DNA of 64,000 nt from Hyphomicrobium sp. Lineage in GTDB: Bacteria; Pseudomonadota; Alphaproteobacteria; Rhizobiales; Hyphomicrobiaceae. The notes under the pieces were generated by a model that did not search any database, was not told where the DNA came from, and saw only the letters and a program-made list of their open reading frames with translations. The position numbers and the translations under genes were made by a program. Shown one piece after another: positions 19,317 through 27,640 of this stretch (positions within the stretch are counted from its first letter, which is position 1; every line of letters starts with the position of its first letter). Where the stretch lies: contig NZ_RXIZ01000022.1 of NCBI RefSeq assembly GCF_003987855.1, positions 37,889 to 101,888 of the forward strand, read 5' to 3'.

Positions 19317-19970
19317 ATGACCAGGAAGAAACGAACTGCCATTCTGATTTCGGGCCGCGGCTCGAACATGCGATCGCTCGTCGAGGCGGCACGCGCACCG
19401 GATTATCCGGCGGAAATCGCCCTGGTCGCGTCAAATAGGCCCGACGCCGAGGGCGTGGCCTGGGCCATCGATCAGGGCGTGCCGACCGTCATCATCGATC
19501 ACAAGGCCTATCCATCGCGCGCCGATTTCGAGCGCGCTCTTCAGTCTGCCTTGGACACCAACGGTATCGAACTCGTTGCGCTTGCGGGTTTCATGCGGCT
19601 GATGACGCCGGATTTCGTCGAGTATTGGCGCGACCGCATGCTCAACATCCATCCGTCGCTGCTGCCGAGTTTTAAGGGGCTCAACACCCACGAACGGGCG
19701 ATTGCGGCGGGTGTGCGGATCGCGGGCTGCACCGTGCACTTCGTCCGTGCCGAGATGGATGAGGGCCCGATTATCGCTCAAGCTGCGGTTCCGGTTCTCT
19801 CAGGTGATACCGCAGAGACACTCGCGGCTCGGATCCTCAAAGTGGAACACCGGGTTTACCCGGCTGCTTTAAGACTTGTCGCCGCAGGCGAGGCGCGCTT
19901 GGATGGTGAAAAAGTGCTTATTTCCTCGGATGTTAGCGAGCCGGACACCCTTTTCGCGCCGACGATCTGA
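19317..19970 (+). CDS. purN: phosphoribosylglycinamide formyltransferase
   Basis: Transfers a formyl group from 10-formyltetrahydrofolate to GAR in purine synthesis. The 217-residue protein shows ILISGRGSNMRSLVEA near the N-terminus, the catalytic NIHPSLLPSFKG (Asn and His), and the folate-site segment TVHFVRAEMDEGPIIAQ with its essential aspartate. Length is normal. In many Hyphomicrobiales this gene directly follows purM; here it is displaced by xoxF, a small unknown gene and two glycosyltransferases. Confidence 0.96.
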   Translation: MTRKKRTAILISGRGSNMRSLVEAARAPDYPAEIALVASNRPDAEGVAWAIDQGVPTVIIDHKAYPSRADFERALQSALDTNGIELVALAGFMRLMTPDFVEYWRDRMLNIHPSLLPSFKGLNTHERAIAAGVRIAGCTVHFVRAEMDEGPIIAQAAVPVLSGDTAETLAARILKVEHRVYPAALRLVAAGEARLDGEKVLISSDVSEPDTLFAPTI

Positions 19971-20162
19971 TCCACAGCATTAGATACCGGTTACCTTGCG
20001 CTGGCCGTCGCATGGACAGGGCCCCCCCAAAGCATGGTATTTCTATGGCTCCGGAGAGGGAGTCCGGCGACCCGAAGTGCCGAGCGCAGTCCGTGAGGCG
20101 CCCGAAGCGCCCGCCAAGCGGAACGATGTGCACGCTACTCCGGTGCCGAATGGAGAATGCTT

Positions 20163-21524
20163 ATGGAAACGACCCCCAGCCACACTCTGGGTCTCGGCGA
20201 AGAATCTAGCATCTGGTTCAACCTGACGCCGTTGCTGCGTGGTGATCCGGACAATCCCATGCGCATCCTCATGCAGATGATGGATCGCTATGGGCCCGTT
20301 CTTCCGGTCAACATGGCGAACCAGCGCGTCGTGCTCATCTCCGAGCCGGAATATTTCAAGCACGTGCTCGTGACGAAGGCCGACAACTACATCAAATATT
20401 TCGACGGGCTGAAGCCGATTTTCGGCAAGTCGATGATCACGAACGACGGCGCGCTCTGGCAGAAGATTCGCATGCCGCAGCAGCCGGCATTCCACCCCGA
20501 CATGTTCGCCGAATACATCCCGTACTTCCTGCGCGCCATCGACAGCAAGATGGCGATCTGGGGCGAACTGGCTAAGTCGGGTGAATCCGTCGAGATGGTC
20601 GAACAGACCTGGACGCTTGCCGCGGACATGATCTGCAAGGCACTGTTTGATCGCGACATGCCGTTCAATCCGCACGTCGTGTTCAAGTGCGTGAAGACGT
20701 ACACCGACGTCATGAACCACCGCGACATTCGCCTGCGCAAGCAGGCCGGCGAGATCTTCGAGATGACCGACGAAGATCCGGCGAAGGCGATGGAAGTATG
20801 GGCGAGTGTGCCTCCCGCCGTCATGGGCGCCGACCCGCGTGAAATGCGCGAACGCACGCTGCTCAAGATGATCGAAGATACGGTGGCCGATCCATCCGTT
20901 CCCGAGTTCGATCGCCAGCAGGCGATCGACGAATTGAAGCAATATCTCTGGGCTGGCACGGAAACGACGGCTCTGACACTCGCTTGGGCGCTTTATGAAA
21001 CGTCGCGGCGGCCAGAGATGGCGGAACGCATCCGACGCGAGGGCGAGCAGGTTTACGGCGATCGCGAGCCGACGGCGGCCGATTACTCAGGTCTCGCCTA
21101 TACGCGCGCCGTGATCCAGGAGACGATGCGCATCTATCCGCCGGTATGGAGCCTCATCCGGATCGCCGCCGCGGAAGACGAAATTGGCGGCGTGAAGATC
21201 AATCCCGGCGACCGCGTCTCGATCTTCAGCTATGGCGCGCACCATAATCCGAAATTCTGGCCGGAGCCTGAGTCGTTCCTGCCGGAGCGTTGGATGGCGG
21301 GCAACGCCAAGAAGCAGGTGAAGTACAGCTACATCCCGTTCGGCGCGGGCAAGCGTTCCTGCATCGGCGGCGCGATGAGCCAGGTTGAGAACACGCTGGC
21401 GCTGTCGCTTCTGCTTCGCCGCTTCCAGCCCGAGTACGTCGGCAAGGACCCGGCGGGCCTCAACGCGACGGTGACGCTGACGCCAAAGGGCGGACTGCGC
21501 TTCAAGATCCGCGAGCTGAACTGA
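20163..21524 (+). CDS. cytochrome P450
   Basis: A 453-residue haem monooxygenase. The I-helix oxygen-activation motif AGTETT is at residues 264-269, ExxR as ETMR at 320-323, the meander PERW near 375, and the haem ligand loop FGAGKRSCIGG with Cys400. The layout, with a WxxxR-type C-helix (ALWQKIRMP), resembles CYP4/CYP110/CYP102-like fatty-acid or terpene hydroxylases more than camphor-type enzymes. There is no fused reductase and no ferredoxin gene nearby, so the redox partner and substrate are unknown. The ATG at 20163 is preferred over 20157 because GGAG at 20152-20155 is only one base from the latter. It lies 192 bases after purN. Confidence 0.92.
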   Translation: METTPSHTLGLGEESSIWFNLTPLLRGDPDNPMRILMQMMDRYGPVLPVNMANQRVVLISEPEYFKHVLVTKADNYIKYFDGLKPIFGKSMITNDGALWQKIRMPQQPAFHPDMFAEYIPYFLRAIDSKMAIWGELAKSGESVEMVEQTWTLAADMICKALFDRDMPFNPHVVFKCVKTYTDVMNHRDIRLRKQAGEIFEMTDEDPAKAMEVWASVPPAVMGADPREMRERTLLKMIEDTVADPSVPEFDRQQAIDELKQYLWAGTETTALTLAWALYETSRRPEMAERIRREGEQVYGDREPTAADYSGLAYTRAVIQETMRIYPPVWSLIRIAAAEDEIGGVKINPGDRVSIFSYGAHHNPKFWPEPESFLPERWMAGNAKKQVKYSYIPFGAGKRSCIGGAMSQVENTLALSLLLRRFQPEYVGKDPAGLNATVTLTPKGGLRFKIRELN

Positions 21525-21841
21525 AAATCGCGCGGCGCTCTGGAACTGCGGCCGTAGGCACTCGCAACGATGCGAAACGCAAGTTGATTCGCGTCGTCGC
21601 GCTTGGGTCGCGGGACTTTTCCACAGGCAATCTCGCACTGCATCCTGTGCCCTTCCACCCGAATACTGCTCAGGAAAGTGCAAATCGAAGTTGCATAGGT
21701 GCTCGCGTTTGCGAGACGGGCGGGTATCCAAAGAGTATCAATGCCGTCATATTCACGGCACGTTAGTAAATTAATAGGATTTCCGAGTGTCACTTCCCCC
21801 CCGTGACACTCCTTCGTTCCAACTCCAGGAGGCCCCTCATC
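21525..21841. other. 317-base gap between P450 and a small gene
   Basis: No convincing coding frame, tRNA or long repeat is visible. The distal part turns AT-rich (TTAGTAAATTAATAGGAT, about 21763-21780) and runs into the inverted repeat at 21785-21811, which suggests that it holds the control region of the 64-residue gene. Confidence 0.5.
21785..21811. promoter_or_regulatory. perfect 9-bp inverted repeat, possible operator
   Basis: GAGTGTCAC and GTGACACTC are separated by nine pyrimidines (TTCCCCCCC). The right arm ends 30 bases before the ATG of the next gene and 15 bases before its GGAGG. It could be a dimeric repressor site or an RNA hairpin in the leader. No T run follows, so it is a poor terminator. 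Confidence 0.45.
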
Positions 21842-22036
21842 ATGGAGTCCGTGAGAACAGTTGTGCTTGGAAAGCCTGTATTTCTTCTGACCGGCGCAAA
21901 GCCGCGCAGAGTTAAAGAAAATCCTTCGGCGACCTATGAAGTCGAGTCGCCGGAAAAATTGATTGAAGCCGCGCGTCGCAATCCCGACGCGGTTGCCTTC
22001 GGGTTCGTCGCCGGAAGCTGGGTCGCATCGGCCTGA
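21842..22036 (+). CDS. 64-residue protein of unknown function
   Basis: A short soluble protein preceded by AGGAGG nine bases before its ATG and followed by a strong terminator, so it looks like a complete single-gene unit. It begins with a beta-like stretch (RTVVLGKPVFLLTGAKPRR) and ends with a helix plus strand (EKLIEAARRNPDAVAFGFVAGSWV). No family is recognised. The upstream inverted repeat may control it. Confidence 0.6.
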   Translation: MESVRTVVLGKPVFLLTGAKPRRVKENPSATYEVESPEKLIEAARRNPDAVAFGFVAGSWVASA

Positions 22037-22077
22037 GTTGCGCACCGCGCGTCGTTGGCGAGACAACAAAAGATACC

Positions 22078-22110
22078 AGGGCCATGCCGAAGTGCGCGTG
22101 GCCCTTTTTT
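22078..22110 (+). terminator. intrinsic terminator after the 64-residue gene
   Basis: AGGGCCATG pairs with CGTGGCCCT (one G-T wobble) around a nine-base loop and is followed directly by TTTTTT. Confidence 0.85.
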
Positions 22111-22141
22111 GTACCTGCTCACCCGGTTCGCATGATCCTGA

Positions 22142-22651
22142 TCAGATATCTGCCGGTGTGAACGGAAGGTCCGTTACGCCTGGGTTGATCCCGAAACCGG
22201 TCAGCATCGCGTTCACCTGGCCCCGGTGGTGCGTCTGGTGATTGAAGATGTGCACGATGATTTGCGCTCTCGGTCGCGTCATCTCTCGTGCCGCAGCGGC
22301 CGAGAACCACGAGAGATCGCCATCGATGGCGCCGGCGTCGATGCCTCCAGCCCAACGCTCGATGATCTGATCGAAGGCGCGACGCTCAGATTTCAGATCA
22401 TCCCAGTTATCGAACAGGGAGAGACCTTCGGCGATCGATCCCTTGGCAGGCGGCGTCGCTGCGCCAAATCTCGACAACCAAATCCGGTCGGCCCAGAGGA
22501 TGTGGTTCAACGTGGCGTGAATGGAGCGAAAGAAAGCGCCGCGATCTTCTTTCCGCTGATCATCGCTGAGCTTGTCGCATGCGTCGTACACACTGGCATT
22601 CTGCCAAGCGTTGTAGCGCGCCATGGTGCCGATGTAGGCGGGCGAAATCAC
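22142..22651 (-). CDS. DinB-family putative metalloenzyme
   Basis: A 169-residue four-helix bundle protein of the DinB/YfiT superfamily. The three metal-binding histidines of the fold are visible: one in ATLNHILWADRIWL (about residue 49) and two in FNHQTHHRGQ near residues 137-141. Members bind a divalent metal and some act as thiol transferases; the role of this one is unknown. The GTG start at 22651 fits the family N-terminus (ISPAYIGTMARYNAW); the internal ATG of MARYNAW would truncate the first helix. It converges on the 64-residue gene. Confidence 0.85.
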   Translation of the reverse strand: MISPAYIGTMARYNAWQNASVYDACDKLSDDQRKEDRGAFFRSIHATLNHILWADRIWLSRFGAATPPAKGSIAEGLSLFDNWDDLKSERRAFDQIIERWAGGIDAGAIDGDLSWFSAAAAREMTRPRAQIIVHIFNHQTHHRGQVNAMLTGFGINPGVTDLPFTPADI

Positions 22652-22665
22652 GCCTGGTTCCCGCA

Positions 22666-22703
22666 GAAAAGGCCGGAACGCGCTTGGCGTTCCGGCAGCG
22701 TTT
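22666..22703. terminator. intrinsic terminator downstream of ndk
   Basis: GCCGGAACGC and GCGTTCCGGC form a perfect 10-bp stem with a GCTTG loop. On the minus strand CCTTTT follows it, which suits ndk; GTTTTT on the other side makes it potentially bidirectional. It separates ndk from the DinB gene. Confidence 0.8.
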
Positions 22704-23126
22704 TTAGCCGACGATCTCGTCGAGCCGGAAATTCAACGCGATCTCGCGCTCAGCGGCAGCGGCGCTATCGGAGCCATGGGTCGAGTTCGAACCCTTCGAC
22801 TCGGCGAACAGCTTGCGGATGGTACCGTCGGCGGCTTCCTTGGGGTCGGTCGCGCCCATGACCTCGCGGTATTGCGCGATGGCGTTTTCGCCTTCCAGAA
22901 CTTGAAGAACGACAGGGCCGGAGGTCATGAAATCGACGAGTTCGCCGTAAAATGGCCGCGCCTTGTGCTCTTCATAGAATTTCTCGGCCTGGGCGCGGGT
23001 CCAGCGCACGCGCTTCTGAGCCACGATGCGCAGACCAGCGTCCTCGATCACGGCGTTGATTTTGCCGGTCAGATTGCGGCGGGTCGCGTCAGGCTTGATG
23101 ATAGAAAACGTGCGTTCGATAGCCAT
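22704..23126 (-). CDS. ndk: nucleoside-diphosphate kinase
   Basis: Equilibrates nucleoside di- and triphosphates through a phosphohistidine. The 140-residue protein has the canonical start [37 protein letters not shown] in the nucleotide site (split across residues 38-60), and the active-site loop SNSTHGSDS with catalytic His117. Length is exactly that of bacterial Ndk. It is a monocistronic gene with its own terminator and a candidate promoter at 23168-23195. Confidence 0.98.
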   Translation of the reverse strand: MAIERTFSIIKPDATRRNLTGKINAVIEDAGLRIVAQKRVRWTRAQAEKFYEEHKARPFYGELVDFMTSGPVVLQVLEGENAIAQYREVMGATDPKEAADGTIRKLFAESKGSNSTHGSDSAAAAEREIALNFRLDEIVG

Positions 23127-23167
23127 AACTCTGTCTCGCTTTGCGGATTTTATGCGGGTTCCGCGGG

Positions 23168-23195
23168 CTTATAGCATGCGATCCGCCGCCAGCAA
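23168..23195 (-). promoter_or_regulatory. candidate sigma-70 promoter of ndk
   Basis: On the minus strand TTGCTG, a 16-base spacer and TATAAG lie 42 to 69 bases upstream of the ndk ATG. Inferred from consensus only. Confidence 0.4.
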
Positions 23196-23365
23196 GCGCG
23201 GCACGGCGGGCGGCCGGGATCCGGTTGCACGTCGCACGCAAAAGTGGAGCTTTACCGCATAATCGCCCGATTGACGGGCGCAATTACGTGTGAACAGTGT
23301 GGGCCGGCGAAAAGCGCACGGTCGGAGGGTGGGGCAGCAATGCCTACGTGTGCGAAGAAGCAGAG

Positions 23366-24763
23366 ATGACGGCACAGGCCAACGACATTCAGTGGTACAT
23401 CGCCCGTGACGGCAAACAGCACGGGCCGCTGACCGACATCGAGATGCGCACGTTCGTTGCGCACAATTACCTGCGGCTCAGCGATCTGATCTGGCGCCCT
23501 GGCATGCCGGAATGGCAGTCGGCGCCGAACGTGTTCCCGACAGCATTCGAAGCGCTTGGGCAGGAGCCGGGTGCAGCTCCCGTAGCTGCGAGTGCGCCGG
23601 TCGCTGCGCAGAATGGCCCCGCCTATTCGTCCGCTGCCGTACAAAATAATCGCCGCGGCATCGACTATGAAGGCCAGCCCGCGCCGACGCCCGATCGCAG
23701 CTTCATCAAACGGCTGGCGATTGCCGCTGTGGCAATCACGGTCATAGGTGGGGGAGCTTTTGCCTTCACGAATTACCGCGATGCGATCATGGAAATGGTT
23801 TCCGGAGGTTCCAGCGGTACGACGGCGGACAACGCGCCTGTGGTCGCTGCTCCCGACAATTCCGCATCGGGACAAGCGCCTGCCCCGCATAGCGATCCAG
23901 TGCAGACCGCCGCGACCTCGGCTGCGAACGGTCCGTCGACGAGTGACGTCATTCCTCCGTCGCAGCCGGCCGACACGACGACATCATCCGTTTCGACGCC
24001 GAACACGGTCACCGACGCTTCGCCCGCACCTGAGACGCCAAGCACGCAAACACAAGTTGCCGCGGTGGAGCCGCAGTCGTCGACACCGCCTCCGCCCGCC
24101 GGAATCGATGGCTCGCCGCTCGATCTTCGCCTGCAGACGGTTCCCGTGTGGGCGCTGATCAAACGCGAATATCCCGACTGGTATTCCAACGAGATCACGT
24201 CGGCGAACAAGCTCGTCGCCGATAAGAAGCCGGACAACGAAGTCGCGACGTTGTTGGCCCAGGGCCTCGTCAATCTGCGCAGGCAGAACGCGGAGAAAGC
24301 TCTCGCCGCGAGTTCGGAAAAGCTCCAGGCAATCGCGGAAGCGTTTCTCAACCACTTGAAGTCGCTGCGCGCCCAGAGCGTCAGCGCCTGCTTCGGTTTC
24401 ATTTCCAAGGGTGAGATGAGCCCCGCCGTCATTCAGATGATGGAGCATCCCGAACAGGCTTCCGCGCTCAACGCGCAGGCCGGGGCCATCTTCGAGGCCA
24501 TCTCGGAAGGTTCGAAGAATCCGGCGAAGCACGACTCAGCCGTCAAGAGCGATTACGACATCCTGATCAAGGAACTCGGCAAGCTCGGCTGGAAGGAAGA
24601 GGATCTGCAGGTCTTCTCAAACCCGAAGCTGCTTGCGAAGCGCGAACCGGAGCAGGTTTGCAAGATGGTGCAGGAGTGGTTCGTTGCGCATCTGGCCGTG
24701 CAGGATAAGTCCGTTCGCGACAGGCTGCTCTATGAAACCCTGAAGCCCGTCGTTTCGGGCTGA
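23366..24763 (+). CDS. GYF-domain membrane protein, unknown function
   Basis: A 465-residue protein in four parts. Residues 9-55 form a bacterial GYF_2-type domain (QWYIARDGKQHGPLTDIEM, then SDLIWRPGMPEW). One transmembrane helix lies at about 115-135. A disordered Pro/Ser/Thr/Ala linker spans about 140-245. A conserved-looking helical C-terminal domain (LRLQTVPVWALIKREYPDWY onward, with two cysteines at CFGF and VCKM) completes it. GYF domains bind proline-rich peptides. The topology suggests an N-terminal cytoplasmic reader and a periplasmic C-terminal part, but this is inference. The next gene begins two bases after its stop, so the two are probably co-transcribed. The start at 23366 puts the GYF domain at the N-terminus. 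Confidence 0.8.
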   Translation: MTAQANDIQWYIARDGKQHGPLTDIEMRTFVAHNYLRLSDLIWRPGMPEWQSAPNVFPTAFEALGQEPGAAPVAASAPVAAQNGPAYSSAAVQNNRRGIDYEGQPAPTPDRSFIKRLAIAAVAITVIGGGAFAFTNYRDAIMEMVSGGSSGTTADNAPVVAAPDNSASGQAPAPHSDPVQTAATSAANGPSTSDVIPPSQPADTTTSSVSTPNTVTDASPAPETPSTQTQVAAVEPQSSTPPPPAGIDGSPLDLRLQTVPVWALIKREYPDWYSNEITSANKLVADKKPDNEVATLLAQGLVNLRRQNAEKALAASSEKLQAIAEAFLNHLKSLRAQSVSACFGFISKGEMSPAVIQMMEHPEQASALNAQAGAIFEAISEGSKNPAKHDSAVKSDYDILIKELGKLGWKEEDLQVFSNPKLLAKREPEQVCKMVQEWFVAHLAVQDKSVRDRLLYETLKPVVSG

Positions 24764-24765
24764 CG

Positions 24766-25116
24766 ATGGCTTACACCGCGCTCAAAGTTCTGCTGAGTGC
24801 GGTCATGATTGTTGCCATCTCGGAAATCGCCAAGCGCTCGACCGTTCTGGGCGGCATTATCGCCTCGCTGCCGCTGACATCGCTATTGGCCTTCATTTGG
24901 CTTTATGGCGAAACGGGCGATACGGCGAAGATCGCCGGGCTATCGAATAGCATTTTCTGGTACGTGCTGCCGTCGCTGGTGTTGTTTCTCGTCCTGCCGC
25001 TCCTTCTAGCGCGCGGGCTCGGCTTTTGGGCGAGCCTGGCGATTGCATCGGCGCTAACCTTTGCGGCCTATCTGCTGATGACGGCCCTACTCGCGCGCTT
25101 CGGCGTAACGCTCTGA
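24766..25116 (+). CDS. DUF3147-family inner-membrane protein
   Basis: A 116-residue protein made almost entirely of four hydrophobic helices, with the family-typical SEIAKRSTVLGGIIASLPL after the first helix and WLYGETGD in the next loop. The function of the family is unknown. The two-base gap to the GYF protein indicates an operon and perhaps a joint function at the membrane. The ABC-F gene follows after 39 bases. Confidence 0.82.
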   Translation: MAYTALKVLLSAVMIVAISEIAKRSTVLGGIIASLPLTSLLAFIWLYGETGDTAKIAGLSNSIFWYVLPSLVLFLVLPLLLARGLGFWASLAIASALTFAAYLLMTALLARFGVTL

Positions 25117-25155
25117 CCCGGTGACAGCGGGCGGCGGACCGGCTATCGGCATCCC

Positions 25156-27057
25156 ATGCTGCACATCAACGATCTCACCTATCGCATCGAAGGCCGGCCT
25201 ATCCTGGACCAGGCTACCGCCGCCATTCCGTCAGGCCACAAGGTTGGGCTCGTCGGTCGAAACGGCGCAGGAAAATCGACGCTGCTTCGGCTCTTGAGGG
25301 GCGAGATCTCCCCCGACGATGGCTCGATTTCCATTCCGCGCAATGCGCGTCTTGGCCATGTCGCGCAGGAGGCGCCCGGCGGCGACGACAGCCTGATCGA
25401 CTGGGTACTGTCGGCAGATACCGAGCGCGCCAGCCTTCTCAAGGAAGCCGAAACCGCGAGCGACCCGGAGCGGATCGCGGAAATCCAAATGCGACTGACG
25501 GACATCGACGCGCATTCTGCGCCCGCTCGCGCCGCGCGCATCCTTTCAGGCCTGGGGTTCGATGAGGACGCACAGCGACGCGCGTGCCGCGACTTCTCGG
25601 GCGGGTGGCGCATGCGGGTGGCGCTCGGCGCGATCCTGTTCCTGAAGCCGGATATCCTTCTGCTCGACGAACCGACGAACTATCTCGATCTTGAGGGCAC
25701 ACTCTGGCTCGAGAACCACCTCAAGAGCTATCCGCATACGGTGCTGATCGTCAGCCATGACCGCGACCTGCTCAACAGCGCGGTGACGGAAATCCTGCAT
25801 TTGGACAAAGGCAAGCTGACCCTCTATGCGGGCGGCTACGACGATTTTGAAGAGGCGCGGCGCGAGAAGCAGCGCCTCGAAATGAAGCTCAAGAAAAAGC
25901 AGGACGAGCAGCGCCGGCATCTGCAGGCATTCATCGATCGCTTCAAGGCGAAGGCCAGCAAGGCGGCGCAAGCGCAGAGCCGTGTGAAAGCCTTGGCGAA
26001 AATGCAGCCCATCGCCGCGCAGGTGGACGATCGGGTGGTGCCGTTTCATTTCCCCGATCCGCAGAAAATCATCGCCAGTCCGCTGCTGCGCATGGAAAAG
26101 GCGAGCGCCGGTTATCAAGCCGATAATCCGGTCCTGTCCGGTATCGATCTTCGCATCGACAACGACGATCGCATTGCGCTTCTCGGCCAGAACGGCAACG
26201 GCAAATCGACGTTCGCCAAGCTGATCGCAGGACGACTGAAGCCGCTATCGGGCGACATGTTCGGCGCCCAGAAAGTCGACGTCGGCTACTTCGCACAGCA
26301 TCAGCTCGACGATCTTCTGCCCAACGCGACGCCCTATGATTACATGTTGAAGCTCATGCCGGAGGCAACGGAGGCGCAGCGGCGCACGAAGCTCGGCACA
26401 TTCGGTTTCAGCGCCGATAAAGCCGACACCGCGTGCGGGAAGCTTTCGGGTGGCGAGAAGGCGCGCCTTCTGCTGGCCCTGACCGCGTTTCATGGTCCGC
26501 ACATTCTTATCCTCGACGAGCCGACCAACCATCTCGACATCGACAGCCGCGAAGCCCTGATCCGCGCGCTGATGGAGTACAACGGCGCCGTCATCCTGAT
26601 CAGTCACGACCGACATCTCGTCGAAGCGACTGCCGACAGGCTCTGGCTCGTGCGGAATGGCACGGTGAAGCCTTACGACGGCGACATGGAAAGTTATCGC
26701 GCATTGCTGCTCGAAGAACGCGGGGCACGATCGAGTGAGCGGCGCGATGACAGCGGCGGCGAAGGGCGTGCGTCGCGAACCGACCAGCGCCGTCTCGCAG
26801 CGGAAAAGCGGGCCGAGCTGGCCCCGCTCAAGAAGGCGATGGTTGCGGCCGAGAAGCAGGTTGAAAAGCTGTCGAAGGAAATCGCGGCCCTCGACGCGGT
26901 GCTCGGAGATACTTCGATCTACACGGTCAATCCGCAAAAGGCGCGGGCCGCCGCACAGCAACGAGGACAGCTCGCGCGAGACCTCAGCTCTGCCGAAGAG
27001 GCGTGGCTTTCGGCGACGGAGGCTTACGAGCAGGCGGCCGAAGGAGCCGACGCCTAG
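25156..27057 (+). CDS. ABC-F family ATPase (YheS-like)
   Basis: Two ABC ATPase domains in one soluble chain of 633 residues, with no membrane segment, so not a transporter. Walker A loops are GRNGAGKST (about 35-43) and GQNGNGKST (about 345-353); signature sequences are FSGGWRMRVALG and LSGGEKARLLLA; Walker B are LLLDEPTNYLDL and LILDEPTNHLDI. The charged linker between them (EEARREKQRLEMKLKKKQDE) is the ribosome-interaction region of ABC-F factors, and a C-terminal coiled coil (about 540-625) resembles YheS. These proteins bind the ribosomal E site and affect translation. Confident in family; the exact role is unknown. Confidence 0.94.
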   Translation: MLHINDLTYRIEGRPILDQATAAIPSGHKVGLVGRNGAGKSTLLRLLRGEISPDDGSISIPRNARLGHVAQEAPGGDDSLIDWVLSADTERASLLKEAETASDPERIAEIQMRLTDIDAHSAPARAARILSGLGFDEDAQRRACRDFSGGWRMRVALGAILFLKPDILLLDEPTNYLDLEGTLWLENHLKSYPHTVLIVSHDRDLLNSAVTEILHLDKGKLTLYAGGYDDFEEARREKQRLEMKLKKKQDEQRRHLQAFIDRFKAKASKAAQAQSRVKALAKMQPIAAQVDDRVVPFHFPDPQKIIASPLLRMEKASAGYQADNPVLSGIDLRIDNDDRIALLGQNGNGKSTFAKLIAGRLKPLSGDMFGAQKVDVGYFAQHQLDDLLPNATPYDYMLKLMPEATEAQRRTKLGTFGFSADKADTACGKLSGGEKARLLLALTAFHGPHILILDEPTNHLDIDSREALIRALMEYNGAVILISHDRHLVEATADRLWLVRNGTVKPYDGDMESYRALLLEERGARSSERRDDSGGEGRASRTDQRRLAAEKRAELAPLKKAMVAAEKQVEKLSKEIAALDAVLGDTSIYTVNPQKARAAAQQRGQLARDLSSAEEAWLSATEAYEQAAEGADA

Positions 27058-27257
27058 CCGTTTTGATTCGGCTGAAAGGCGTAGACCCTCTGATTTTCCA
27101 TCGTGATTTGAAGAAGAAGGGCGGAATTGCGAATTCGTCGCGTCTATCCACACCTGGACGCGGGGCATTTCGGAACCCATTTCACTGTCCAGAAGTTCAA
27201 TGGAACGCGCAGACAGAGTGCACCTTCCCCCGGCGTACTGCGCAAGTGAGAACGATC

Positions 27258-27542
27258 ATGGACCAGAAATTCGTCTACCACCCCCTCAACCGCACGAACT
27301 CTTCGCGTGCACACGCCGCGAGCGCGAAATTGGTCGTGTCGGAATATCTTGCTTATCTGACCATGCTTTCGGCGGCGGTCGTTATTGCAATCGTTACCTT
27401 CGCTTACGCCGCTAATATTACAGTGCACTGGCTCTCTCACGTCAACGGCCCTGGCTTCTTTTCGTCAGAAGTCCAGCCCGTATCGAATTCCAGCATCAAG
27501 CCGTTCGCGCCCGAGAAGGTTGCGATGGTTTCAGCGCGTTGA
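27258..27542 (+). CDS. small membrane protein, unknown function
   Basis: A 94-residue protein with one strong transmembrane helix (residues 33-54, YLTMLSAAVVIAIVTFAYAA) between a basic N-terminus and a polar C-terminus, so probably one-pass. No family is recognised. The ribosome site is weak (GTGAGAAC). It is followed by a strong terminator, which supports a real transcript. Confidence 0.55.
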   Translation: MDQKFVYHPLNRTNSSRAHAASAKLVVSEYLAYLTMLSAAVVIAIVTFAYAANITVHWLSHVNGPGFFSSEVQPVSNSSIKPFAPEKVAMVSAR

Positions 27543-27577
27543 ACTGAATTCTTCGTCCACGCCTCGTGAATGCTTGA

Positions 27578-27607
27578 TCCTCGGGTTTCCCAACCCGAGG
27601 ACTTTTT
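27578..27607 (+). terminator. intrinsic terminator
   Basis: TCCTCGGGTT and AACCCGAGGA form a perfect 10-bp stem with a TCCC loop, followed by CTTTTT. It ends the 94-residue gene and lies in front of the convergent glyS stop. Confidence 0.88.
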
Positions 27608-27640
27608 ATTGCGTGCGAGCGGCTGCAGCGGCGGTGAGGA

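Noticed and set aside
23773..24432. Minus-strand frame of 219 codons across the GYF protein linker
   Set aside because: Low-complexity shadow of the Pro/Ser/Thr linker.
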